Shown one piece after another: positions 43,066 through 49,839 of a stretch of DNA of 49,839 bases. Positions within the stretch are counted from its first letter, which is position 1; each line of letters begins with the position of its first letter. The position numbers were made by a program, and so were the translations under genes. Source of the DNA: Chloroflexota bacterium (GTDB lineage Bacteria; Chloroflexota; Limnocylindria; Limnocylindrales; CSP1-4); contig PMXQ01000151.1 of assembly GCA_003171065.1 (NCBI GenBank), positions 1-49,839 of the forward strand, in the 5' to 3' direction. The notes beneath the pieces are model-generated. The model made no database searches. It saw only the letters and a list, made by a program, of their open reading frames with translations, and was not told the origin of the DNA.

Positions 43066-43953
43066 CTACTGGGTGAAGATGGGCACGCTGGCCTTCTCGG
43101 AGAGCCACTGCGTGATGATTTGGGCGAGCGTGCCGTCGGCGTTGAGCGACGCGATGGCGCTGTTGACGCATGTCGTCATCGAGCTGCCCTTGGCCAGAAC
43201 TAGGCTGAAATGCTCGGCGCTGGCGCCCTGCGCGACCGGGAACTGACCGACGATGACGCTGTTGTCCAGCTGGGTCGAGGTGATATCGAAGGCGGTCGGA
43301 AGGTCGACCACCAGGCCGTCGATCTGCTGGGCCTTGAGGGCCTGGATGGCCGCGTCGTTGCTGTCGTACACGGAGGTCTTGGTCGACGGCGCGATCACGT
43401 TCTGGATCGTGTCGTATGCCATCGTGCCCTGCTGAGCGCCGATCTTGTAGTTCTTCAGATCGGCGATCGACTTGGCGCCGGCGATCGGGTTGGCCGCCAG
43501 CGAGACGACCGCCTGGGCGACGAAGTAGTAGCCGTCGGACATGTCGACCTGCTGGGCGCGGTCAGCCGTGTACGAGACCTGGGCCAGGTAGAAGTCGAAC
43601 GGCTTGGCGCCGGGCTTGTACGAGTCGTCGAACGGGACCACGGTCAAGACGACGTCGGCGTTCGCGTAGTCGAGCTTGCCGGCGACGGCGTACGCGACGG
43701 CACTCTCGAAACCCTGGCCGGACAGGAGCCGCTGGATGTTGTCGGTGCCGATAGTGAGCTTGCCGGCGGTCAGCGTCTTCAGGAGTGACTTGTCGCACGG
43801 GTTCGCCGTGGGTGTCGGCGTGATCGTGACCGATATGGGCGTGGGCGCCGGCGGCGGGGTCGGGACCGGGGTCGGCGTGGCGGCAGCCGAGCACGAGGCG
43901 ATCATGGCCGCGAGCAAGGGCAGTGACAGAATCCTCACAGGGCGACGAGTCAT
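43066..43953 (-). CDS. Polar amino-acid ABC transporter substrate-binding lipoprotein (copy 2, shortened loop)
   Basis: 295 residues from ATG 43953 with GAGGAGG four bases upstream. The N-terminal signal is almost identical to copy 1 and ends at IASC. The family-3 fold is present (GQGFESAVAYAVAGKLDY, VDMSDGYYFVAQAVVSL, VYDSNDAAIQALKAQQIDGLVVDLPTAFD). The segment after IGTDN is shorter than in copy 1 by about 20 residues, replacing the PAYPPYFQPP loop with IQRLLS. That loop normally contacts the ligand, so binding may be altered or lost. No intact permease or ATPase follows; it could use those of copy 1. Confidence 0.88.
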   Translation of the reverse strand: MTRRPVRILSLPLLAAMIASCSAAATPTPVPTPPPAPTPISVTITPTPTANPCDKSLLKTLTAGKLTIGTDNIQRLLSGQGFESAVAYAVAGKLDYANADVVLTVVPFDDSYKPGAKPFDFYLAQVSYTADRAQQVDMSDGYYFVAQAVVSLAANPIAGAKSIADLKNYKIGAQQGTMAYDTIQNVIAPSTKTSVYDSNDAAIQALKAQQIDGLVVDLPTAFDITSTQLDNSVIVGQFPVAQGASAEHFSLVLAKGSSMTTCVNSAIASLNADGTLAQIITQWLSEKASVPIFTQ

Positions 43954-44037
43954 TGGGCCTCCTCGAAGTGCGACGGTCCGAAGACAAGAGTCTAGCCGAG
44001 ACCGCACCCCCAAACCCGATCGGCGGCCGGTCAGCTC
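43954..44037 (-). promoter_or_regulatory. Upstream region of binding-protein copy 2
   Basis: Near-identical to 42597-42680, as noted there; the two blocks end at the same point (gatcggcggccggtcagctcc). It overlaps the end of the PadR-like gene at 44031, so the duplication boundary lies at or near that gene's stop. Confidence 0.5.
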
Positions 44038-44348
44038 CCTAGGATCGCGACGGCCAGGCGCGGCAGCAGCCGCCGCCTCTGGTATGTGCGCCGCGACACG
44101 CCGGCGACGTCAGGCCGCCAGGCCGCTCTCAGCTTCCGGTCGGCCTCGAGGCTGTGAAGGGCCGGGTAGAGGAAGGCCTGATCGCCGGCCTTCACCCCGT
44201 CCCTCAACCCGTCTCCGATCGACCGGTCGCGCATCCGACGAAACACTGCCGGGCCGGTCATGGCCTCGCCGTCGAGCGCCTCGAGCACCTGCCTGCGCTC
44301 GTTGGCAAGGGGCCTGGCGCTCCCGCCCCACAAGTGGATCAGGCTCAT
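44031..44348 (-). CDS. PadR-like winged-helix protein (third gene of operon)
   Basis: 105 residues. The ATG at 44348 overlaps the HAAS-protein stop (ATGA). The C-terminal two thirds have the PadR features FLYPALHSLEADRKLRAAW and a basic RRTYQRRRL wing. The N-terminal helix is less typical. It lacks the strong GYEI element of the first gene of the operon, so it may be a diverged regulator or a partner of that protein. Confidence 0.6.
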   Translation of the reverse strand: MSLIHLWGGSARPLANERRQVLEALDGEAMTGPAVFRRMRDRSIGDGLRDGVKAGDQAFLYPALHSLEADRKLRAAWRPDVAGVSRRTYQRRRLLPRLAVAILGS

Positions 44349-45745
44349 TGCGGGGCCGTCAGCCAGTCCCAGGCGGAGCCCTTGAAGGTGGTGAAGTCGC
44401 TGTACCCGAAGTCCAGCCGGTAGCGGTGACCGTCCGGGCCTAAGGCCGTGAGGACGACCCACCACGACCCGGCGTCTCGGAGCCGCTCGAATTCGAATGT
44501 CGCCTGGAGCGAGTCACCGTGGAGCGCCGCGGGCTGGACCTCGAATGGGCTCGCATAGCGCGTGTCGATTCCGCCCGGACCCGACCCGTCCATCGGCAGC
44601 GCGTGCCAGGCCTCGAATCTCAGGTCCCGCCAGTTCCCCAGGGCGGGTCCGATCGGAAGCGTCGACTGGCCGGAGATGCTTTGGGCGTCCATTACGGCTG
44701 CGCCCGACTCCGTGACCCACCCGTCGTCGGTGATCCCATCCCCGGGGAGCCAGGCCGCCGGCGCCATCGGCGCGACGGTGTCCAGGTGGAGGTCGGACAT
44801 CTGGAAGGGCGTGGCCTGGCCAGACGCGGAGCCAGAGCCGGGCGAGATGATTGCGGCGAAGCCGAGGAGCGGCACGGCGATGAACGCAATCAGCCCGACC
44901 ACGATGGCCCAGCGGGGGGCACGGGGCAGCGGTCGCTCGATCCGGACGAAGGCGCCCGCGACCGCGGCAACGGGAATGCAGAGCTCGGCGGCGACGATGG
45001 GCCAACTCTGGGGGCCGCTAAGGCCGAAGAGAGCCCACCAGCCGAACACGAGCCCGCCGGCCAGGGCCCAGACCACGGCGACAGCACGCGGCGTCCGATG
45101 GCTCAGGCTGGCCGAGGTCCGAACGGCGTATCGGGTCGCGACCCACGCCGCGATTGCGAAGGCCAGAGCTATCAGGATGGAGTTGCTGCTGCTGCCTGTG
45201 GGATCCGCCAGAAGGTCGGGCAGGCGCAGGCCAACCGCGGCGAGACCGGCCGTGACGGCGAAAACCGCCAGTGCCAGTGCCACCACCACGAATCCTCCGC
45301 CGATGTAGCCAAGCACGAAGCCGCCGCCCGCCGCGAAGACGCCTCCGCCGGCCCCGGCCAGGAGTCTCCTGGTCGACTGGTGGGCGGCCCGAATCTGCCG
45401 GCCGAGCTCGGCTGCCGGTCCAAGGCGCCCAAGTGCCTCGCGGATCGCCGTCTCACGGTCGAGCCCTTCGGCCTCGAGTGACTCGATCGAGTCCAGCAGG
45501 TGATTGGCCAGCTCCGCCCTGACCTCGGCGACATCGGCTGCCGGCAGCGCCAGCTCTCCGCTCATTCGGTCGAGATAGGCGGCTATCGGGTCAGTCCCGC
45601 CATCCGGTCCGGGCATGCTCGGAGCGGATGGGGCACCCGGCCCGCGTCCGAGCCGGCGCTCGCTGCGGCGGACGAGCAAGACCGCCGCGACCACGAGCGC
45701 AAAGAAGCCGCACGAGAGCGAGATCGCCAGCAAGTCGACGGTCAT
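44345..45745 (-). CDS. HAAS-domain membrane protein (permease-prefix domain)
   Basis: 466 residues. The ATG at 45745 overlaps the PadR stop (ATGA) with GGAG seven bases upstream. The first hydrophobic helix (~4-24) is followed by a HAAS-type helical domain (~48-112: YLDRMSGELALPAADVAEVRAELANHLLDSIE, ALGRLGPAAELG). Several helices follow (~125-325), then a ~140-residue beta-rich region outside the membrane. HAAS domains sit beside PadR regulators and are thought to signal to them. It is flanked here by PadR and PadR-like genes, so it probably works as an envelope sensor for them. Confidence 0.8.
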   Translation of the reverse strand: MTVDLLAISLSCGFFALVVAAVLLVRRSERRLGRGPGAPSAPSMPGPDGGTDPIAAYLDRMSGELALPAADVAEVRAELANHLLDSIESLEAEGLDRETAIREALGRLGPAAELGRQIRAAHQSTRRLLAGAGGGVFAAGGGFVLGYIGGGFVVVALALAVFAVTAGLAAVGLRLPDLLADPTGSSSNSILIALAFAIAAWVATRYAVRTSASLSHRTPRAVAVVWALAGGLVFGWWALFGLSGPQSWPIVAAELCIPVAAVAGAFVRIERPLPRAPRWAIVVGLIAFIAVPLLGFAAIISPGSGSASGQATPFQMSDLHLDTVAPMAPAAWLPGDGITDDGWVTESGAAVMDAQSISGQSTLPIGPALGNWRDLRFEAWHALPMDGSGPGGIDTRYASPFEVQPAALHGDSLQATFEFERLRDAGSWWVVLTALGPDGHRYRLDFGYSDFTTFKGSAWDWLTAPQ

Positions 45746-46083
45746 TGGTCGGCTCCGCCCACCGCGCGGGCCATGCCGAGCGAGAAGGTCGCCCATTCCT
45801 GGGCGTGCTCCTTGAGCATCCCAAGGCCCGTCTTCGTGATCTTGTAGTAGCGCCGGCGCGGCCCCCGATCGCTAGCCTGCCAGCTGGCCTCGAGCGCACC
45901 GGCCGCTTCCAGGCTGTGAAGCGCCGGGTAGAGCGACCCCTCGCTCGGGACGAACGCGCCGCCGCTCCGCTCGCGGATCCGCTGCGCGATCTCGTAGCCG
46001 TACAGCTCGCCGTCGCGGAGCACCGTCAGGACGAGCAGCGTCGTGGTCCCCTTCAGGAGCTGTCCCTTGATCCGGCCTTCCAT
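45742..46083 (-). CDS. PadR-family transcriptional regulator
   Basis: 113 residues from ATG 46083. The winged helix is complete: LKGTTTLLVLTVLRDGELYGYEIAQRIRERS, then SEGSLYPALHSLEAAGALEASW and the wing RRYYKITKTGLGML. This is a typical PadR with a short C-terminal helix. It is the first gene of a three-gene overlapping operon with the HAAS membrane protein and a second PadR-like gene, and probably represses it from the inverted repeat just upstream. Confidence 0.94.
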   Translation of the reverse strand: MEGRIKGQLLKGTTTLLVLTVLRDGELYGYEIAQRIRERSGGAFVPSEGSLYPALHSLEAAGALEASWQASDRGPRRRYYKITKTGLGMLKEHAQEWATFSLGMARAVGGADQ

Positions 46084-46091
46084 CAGTGTCT

Positions 46092-46129
46092 GCTACCTCA
46101 AATCACCGTATATCAGATAACGAGGTAGC
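46092..46129 (-). promoter_or_regulatory. Inverted repeat, candidate PadR autoregulatory site and promoter
   Basis: GCTACCTC (46092-46099) and GAGGTAGC (46122-46129) form a perfect 8-base dyad. Inside it TATCAGATA (46111-46119) is itself near-palindromic and AT-rich, standing out from its GC-rich surroundings. On the minus strand TATACG could be a -10 element with TTCGGG 16 bases upstream, and the gene-side arm (GAGGTAGC) holds the GAGG in front of the padR start. Repressor binding there would block both transcription and translation. Confidence 0.6.
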
Positions 46130-46318
46130 CCGAATACTAGCGCCCGGGCGGCGGGTGTCAAGTTGGCCCAGGCGAAGTCAGTAGCGCGGGCCGGCGGCAC
46201 AACCCCTGCCCATCGGCCGCGGCCTGTCCGCGACTATCGCGCGACAATGTCGGAGCCGCTCGTTGGCCCACCGACAGGCCGGGCACGAGCAACCGCCCCG
46301 CCTGGTCACGGAGGCCCA

Positions 46319-47191
46319 ATGGAACCAACGAAACCCGCCGGCCGCCACGCCGTCCCGCTTATCCAGGACGGGATCGATCGCCCGTACCTGCTCCAGGTGC
46401 CGCCGACAGCAGGGACGGCCGAGAGCCGCCTGCCGCTGGTGCTGGAGCTCCACGGTCGAGGCATCGGTGCGGAGACGTTCGATCGGATGACCGGCTTCGG
46501 CGCCCTTGCCGGCGAGGAGGGCTTCGTGCTCGCTCTGCCGAGCGCGGTCGGCGAGATCTGGAACGACGGCCGCGAGGCCGCGCCCAAAGGACGAAGGCCG
46601 GACGACGTCGGCTACCTGACGGCAGTGATCGACGACGCGACCGCCCGACTGCCCATCGATCCGGGGCGGATCTACGTCGTCGGCATGTCGAACGGCGCCA
46701 CGATGGCGGGCCGGCTCGCCTGCGAGCTGGCCGAGCGCATCGCCGCCGTCGCGCAGGTGGCCGGCACCGCCGCCGCCGCCGTCGCAGCGACGTGCCATCC
46801 CGCCCGTCCAGTCCCGATCCTGAACATCCACGGCAGCGCCGACGACTACGCCCCGTACGAAGGCGGAGTCCGCCACAGTCTGCGCGGGCGGGTGGTGCTC
46901 AGGCACGCTGCCGGACCCAGCATCGGCGTCGACGACTGGGCCCGGTTCTGGATCGCCGCCAACGGCGCGCTCGAGGGTCCGGTTCTCAGCGCGCTCCCGC
47001 CCGACATCACGATCCGGACCTGGCACGGCCCGACGCCGTCCGCCGACGTCGCGTTCTATCGGGTCGAAGGCGCCGGGCACACCTGGCCCGGCAGCCGCTT
47101 CACGCTGCCCGCTCTGCTCTTCGGACGGACGAGCCGAACGTTCGATGCGACGAGGGTGAGCTGGGACTTCCTGGCGCGCCACTCCCGGTAG
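46319..47191 (+). CDS. PHB-depolymerase-like esterase (alpha/beta hydrolase)
   Basis: 290 residues from ATG 46319, four bases after GGAGG; a longer in-frame reading from 46163 has no such site. It has the family pattern LPLVLELHGRGIGAETFDRMTGFGALAGEEGF, the nucleophile elbow VGMSNGAT with Ser124, ILNIHGSADDYAPY (acid residue), and the catalytic His in GAGHTWPG. No signal peptide is obvious. It is most similar to poly(3-hydroxybutyrate)-depolymerase/feruloyl-esterase-type proteins, so it hydrolyses an ester of unknown identity. Confidence 0.88.
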   Translation: MEPTKPAGRHAVPLIQDGIDRPYLLQVPPTAGTAESRLPLVLELHGRGIGAETFDRMTGFGALAGEEGFVLALPSAVGEIWNDGREAAPKGRRPDDVGYLTAVIDDATARLPIDPGRIYVVGMSNGATMAGRLACELAERIAAVAQVAGTAAAAVAATCHPARPVPILNIHGSADDYAPYEGGVRHSLRGRVVLRHAAGPSIGVDDWARFWIAANGALEGPVLSALPPDITIRTWHGPTPSADVAFYRVEGAGHTWPGSRFTLPALLFGRTSRTFDATRVSWDFLARHSR

Positions 47192-47225
47192 CGCCAGTCC
47201 CCGACTCCGGTTCCGAACCCTCGGG

Positions 47226-48128
47226 CTACGTCCCGTGCGTCAGCGGGGCCAGCGCCCGCAACTCCGCCAGCGGCGGAGCCGACGCGTCGGCAGCCACGAG
47301 GTTGAGGGCGATCTGGTCGGCGCCGGCCTCGAAACGCTCGCGCACCGCCTCGCCGATTCGAGCGAGGTCGCCCCAGGCGACGATAGCCTCGAAGAGCGCG
47401 TCCGAACCCGGTTTCTCGAGATCGGCCTCCGACCAGCCGATCCGCAGCAGGTTGTTGCGGTAGTTGTCGGACCCCAGGTAGTAGGCGAGGTGGCGATCGC
47501 CGATGGCGCGCGCGGCGGCCAGATCGCCGGCCAGGACCACGGGCAGATCCACGGCCAGGAACGGCTCCGGCCCGAGGATGCGCCTGACCTCGCGGACGTG
47601 CTTCGTCGTTGTGAAGTACGGGTATGCGCCGGCCGCACGCTCGTCGGCGAGGCCGACCATCTTCGGCCCCAGCGCAGCCAGCACGATCGGCGGCAGCGGG
47701 GCCTCCGGCCCGCGCCAGGGCGCCGCGTCCATCGCGTCGAGGTACTCGCGCATCGCCGTGTAGGGCCGCTCGTAGTCGTGGCCGCGCATCCTGACCAGCG
47801 GCGCGTGGCTGACGCCGATGCCCAGGATGAATCGCCCGGGCCACGCTTCGGCGAGGGTCCGGCCGCCATTCGCCATGGCCGCCGCGTCGCGGGCCCAGAT
47901 GTTGGCTATGCCGCTGGCGACGACCAGCCGCTCGGTCGCGGCAAGGTAGATCGCGCCCTGGGCGAATGCCTCTCTCGCGAGCGCCTCGCCGTACCAGAGC
48001 GTTCCATAGCCGAGCCGCTCCATCTCGCGCGCGAATTCCCGCTGGACTGCCGCAGGCTGGCCGTTGAGCGGACCGGCGAACACGCCGATGCGCCCGGGAT
48101 CGATGCCGTGAAGTCTCGTCAGGCTCAT
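47226..48128 (-). CDS. F420-dependent-type LLM-class oxidoreductase
   Basis: 300 residues from ATG 48128. It shows the luciferase-like TIM-barrel pattern: GRIGVFAGPLNG, ERLGYGTLWYGEAL, VASGIANIWARDA, AWPGRFILGIGVSHAPLV, VLAALGPKMVGLADE, and ERFEAGADQIALNLV. These match LLM oxidoreductases that use F420 rather than FMN. F420 use is inferred from the family. Substrate unknown. It converges with the esterase gene. Confidence 0.88.
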   Translation of the reverse strand: MSLTRLHGIDPGRIGVFAGPLNGQPAAVQREFAREMERLGYGTLWYGEALAREAFAQGAIYLAATERLVVASGIANIWARDAAAMANGGRTLAEAWPGRFILGIGVSHAPLVRMRGHDYERPYTAMREYLDAMDAAPWRGPEAPLPPIVLAALGPKMVGLADERAAGAYPYFTTTKHVREVRRILGPEPFLAVDLPVVLAGDLAAARAIGDRHLAYYLGSDNYRNNLLRIGWSEADLEKPGSDALFEAIVAWGDLARIGEAVRERFEAGADQIALNLVAADASAPPLAELRALAPLTHGT

Positions 48129-48495
48129 CGTCGATAGAGTCTACGACCCTGCCGTCGCAGCCGTCTCGGCCGGGCTCGGCGCGTCCCGCGAATCGCCAGA
48201 GACCTCGTGGCCCGGATCTCTGAACTCACGGGGGGCCAGTCTGACCGTGGAGGGCGCGCCTGCCCGTCCCGTCACCCACGCGTCGAGGGTTTCGTGCCCA
48301 TCGACGCCGGTGCTAGCATTGGGCGACATCGCGGGGGACGCGCGACGTATGGCGCCGAGTGCGGGAGGAGAGATCCGGAGGCGAGCCCGATCGCGACCCT
48401 GTTGATCGCGTCGCCATGATGGCAGTCCCGCTTGCCCCTGATCCCCGCCAGTCCGGTCCGTTGCGGCGCGACCGTGGGGAAAGGAGCGGGGTACC
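48129..48495. other. Gene-free interval and long leader of the right-edge secreted protein
   Basis: 367 bases. TTCGTG and TAGCAT (48291-48296 and 48314-48319; 17-base spacer) could be a weak promoter, giving a leader of about 170 bases. That leader has several small GC-rich hairpins (for example CGCGA/TCGCG around 48393-48412). Its end (GGAGCGGGGTACC) superficially resembles the 3' edge of a cyclic-di-GMP-I riboswitch, but the core elements are missing. No known RNA class was recognised. Confidence 0.4.
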
Positions 48496-49839
48496 GTGGG
48501 TGCATCGATGTCACGCTGGGGTCGTCGACCGCGAGCCTGGGCAGCGCCGGCTAGAGGGATCCTCGCGGCTGCTGTCCTGGTGGCCGGGCTGTTCACAGCG
48601 ACGCCGGCGCCGGTCCGGGCGGAGACGGGTGGGGCGACGCACTTCGTTTTCTATGACAACCTCGACCCTTGCGTGACGGCTGGCATGCCATGCAGCTTCT
48701 ATGTGCTGGCAGAGGATGCCCAAGGCGAGATCATGATCAACTTTAGCGATGGCGTCCACTTCACCAGCAGCGATCCTCTTGCAATCCTGCCGGCGGATTA
48801 CGTCTACCAGTGGGGAGATCTAGGCGACCATGGCGGCCACGAGTTCAATTTCATCTTCAGGACCGCCGGGCCGCAGACGCTCTACGTCACGGACATCTCC
48901 AGTCCATCGATTACCGGCATCCTGACCAACATCTACGTCAGCCCGGGCCCGGCGACGAGCCTGACTGTCTCGGACCTGCCGGCCAGCACGGTGGTGGGCG
49001 CGGAGACGCCGTTCCGGGTCACGCTCAAGGACGAGTTTGGCAACCTCGCCACCAACTACACGGGCACGGTCGGGTTCACGTCGACTGACGGGAGCGCGAC
49101 GCTCCCGGACTCGTACACGTTCAACGCGGGCGACGCAGGGATGCACACGTTCACGGTCGTCTTCGCATCGGACACGCTCCAAACGGTCACCGTCACCGAC
49201 GCCGCCAACGCGTCCCTCCACGCGTCCGCCACGACGAACGTAATGCCGGCGGGCGGCGATTTCTACGTCAACTGCAACAGCGCCACGGCCGGCGTCGCGA
49301 CACCTTGCTGGGTGAACGCCCAGTACTCGGACTATCTCGTGAACACCAGCTACACCGGCACGATCCACTTCACGAGCTCCGACAGCAACGCCGCCAAGCC
49401 CGTCGACTACACGTTCCAGAGCACGGACCAGGGAATGGCTCCCGTGTTCTACCCGACGTTCTACACAGCCGGCTCCCAGACGCTCACCGTCACCGATACC
49501 GACAACTCCGCCATCACCGGGACCTCGGCCGGCATCGTCATCAGCCACGCCGGTTGGGACCACCTGGGCCTGAGCCCCTCTAGCGCGACGATCGCCGCGG
49601 GTGGGAGCCACGCCTACACGGCCCGAGGCTTCGACGCATACGGCAACTCCTGGGACGCCACCTCCGATACCACCTTCACCATCGACTCCGGCACCCCCTG
49701 CCCCGCTCACTCGTGCACGTCCACCGTGGCCGGCACTCACACCGTCACCGGTAAGGATGGCTGGCAGGTGAGCACGGCCACTCTTCACGTCACTCCCGCC
49801 GCCGCTACTCACCTGTCCGTCGGCACGTTCAATCCCTAT
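48496..49839 (+). CDS. Secreted protein with Ig-like repeats (3' end outside window)
   Basis: The frame is open for 448 codons from GTG 48496 (AAAGGAG nine bases upstream) to the right edge. An Arg-rich signal peptide has its hydrophobic core at GILAAAVLVAGLFTA and probable cleavage after PVRA. The mature part consists of successive ~95-110-residue beta domains. Each has a strand of the type G-x-V/I-x-F-T-S-x-D, a turn with 'P-x-x-Y-x-F' and a closing strand Q-T-L/V-x-V-T-D, plus Cys pairs (PCVTAGMPC; NC...PC) in two of them. These resemble filamin/Ig-like surface-protein repeats. It is probably anchored to the cell surface by a part beyond the window. Confidence 0.85.
   Translation, partial: MGASMSRWGRRPRAWAAPARGILAAAVLVAGLFTATPAPVRAETGGATHFVFYDNLDPCVTAGMPCSFYVLAEDAQGEIMINFSDGVHFTSSDPLAILPADYVYQWGDLGDHGGHEFNFIFRTAGPQTLYVTDISSPSITGILTNIYVSPGPATSLTVSDLPASTVVGAETPFRVTLKDEFGNLATNYTGTVGFTSTDGSATLPDSYTFNAGDAGMHTFTVVFASDTLQTVTVTDAANASLHASATTNVMPAGGDFYVNCNSATAGVATPCWVNAQYSDYLVNTSYTGTIHFTSSDSNAAKPVDYTFQSTDQGMAPVFYPTFYTAGSQTLTVTDTDNSAITGTSAGIVISHAGWDHLGLSPSSATIAAGGSHAYTARGFDAYGNSWDATSDTTFTIDSGTPCPAHSCTSTVAGTHTVTGKDGWQVSTATLHVTPAAATHLSVGTFNPY

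Noticed and set aside
48319-48495. Cyclic-di-GMP-I riboswitch suggested by GGAGCGGGGTACC before the secreted-protein gene
   Set aside because: Only the 3' edge is similar. The conserved core (GCAAA/GCCT-type elements and the tetraloop receptor) could not be found.

Overview
The window is GC-rich bacterial chromosome with tightly packed genes, many GTG/TTG starts and ATGA-type overlaps. The mix of families (DUF2203, DUF309, MoxR/DUF58/VWA cluster, PadR-HAAS membrane protein, F420-type luciferase-like oxidoreductase, many lipoprotein solute-binding proteins, kelch propeller) suggests a high-GC Chloroflexota of the Limnocylindria/Ellin6529 kind, with an actinobacterium as the alternative. This is inferred from gene content; no rRNA is present. 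The two edges cut genes: an alpha/beta-hydrolase-like gene on the left and a secreted Ig-like repeat protein on the right.

Layout. 1-5.7 kb: S41/PDZ protease-like membrane protein with a missing catalytic Lys, tRNA-Lys(TTT), an FHA membrane protein, and a kelch propeller coupled to a small membrane protein. 5.8-10.0 kb: a SorC-type regulator divergent from a mannose/sorbose-family PTS (EIIA, EIIB, and one fused EIIC-EIID chain). 10.1-15.3 kb: a decayed glutamate dehydrogenase tail, a LysR regulator with an internal tandem duplication, and a divergent aminotransferase-transketolase operon. 15.4-16.4 kb: DUF2203 and DUF309 genes. 16.4-21.1 kb: a ribose-type ABC importer (ATPase, permease, lipoprotein) followed upstream by a lone family-1 sugar-binding lipoprotein. 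21.3-24.1 kb: a hypothetical gene and a NarL-type two-component pair. 24.3-29.4 kb: an orphan DNA methyltransferase, CoA-binding protein, flavodoxin, DUF1003-like membrane protein, short-chain dehydrogenase and CPA2-type antiporter.

29.6-39.9 kb: a TPM-domain membrane protein and a soluble paralogue of its C-terminal half, a 14-helix MFS exporter, a DegP-like serine protease, then MoxR ATPase-DUF58-VWA-VWA, which probably act together at the envelope. 39.9-44.0 kb: a polar amino-acid ABC cassette (binding protein-permease-ATPase) next to a second, decaying copy that keeps a binding protein, an internally deleted permease and only the first codons of its ATPase. 44.0-46.1 kb: a coupled PadR - HAAS membrane protein - PadR-like operon with a candidate operator. 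46.3-49.8 kb: a PHB-depolymerase-like esterase, an F420-type LLM oxidoreductase and the partial secreted protein.

No CRISPR array, insertion sequence, phage or integrase was seen. The most unusual items are the single-chain EIIC-EIID, the S41 protein lacking its lysine, the duplicated and collapsing amino-acid transporter, and the PadR-HAAS-PadR operon. All functions are read from sequence motifs and were not checked by database search.
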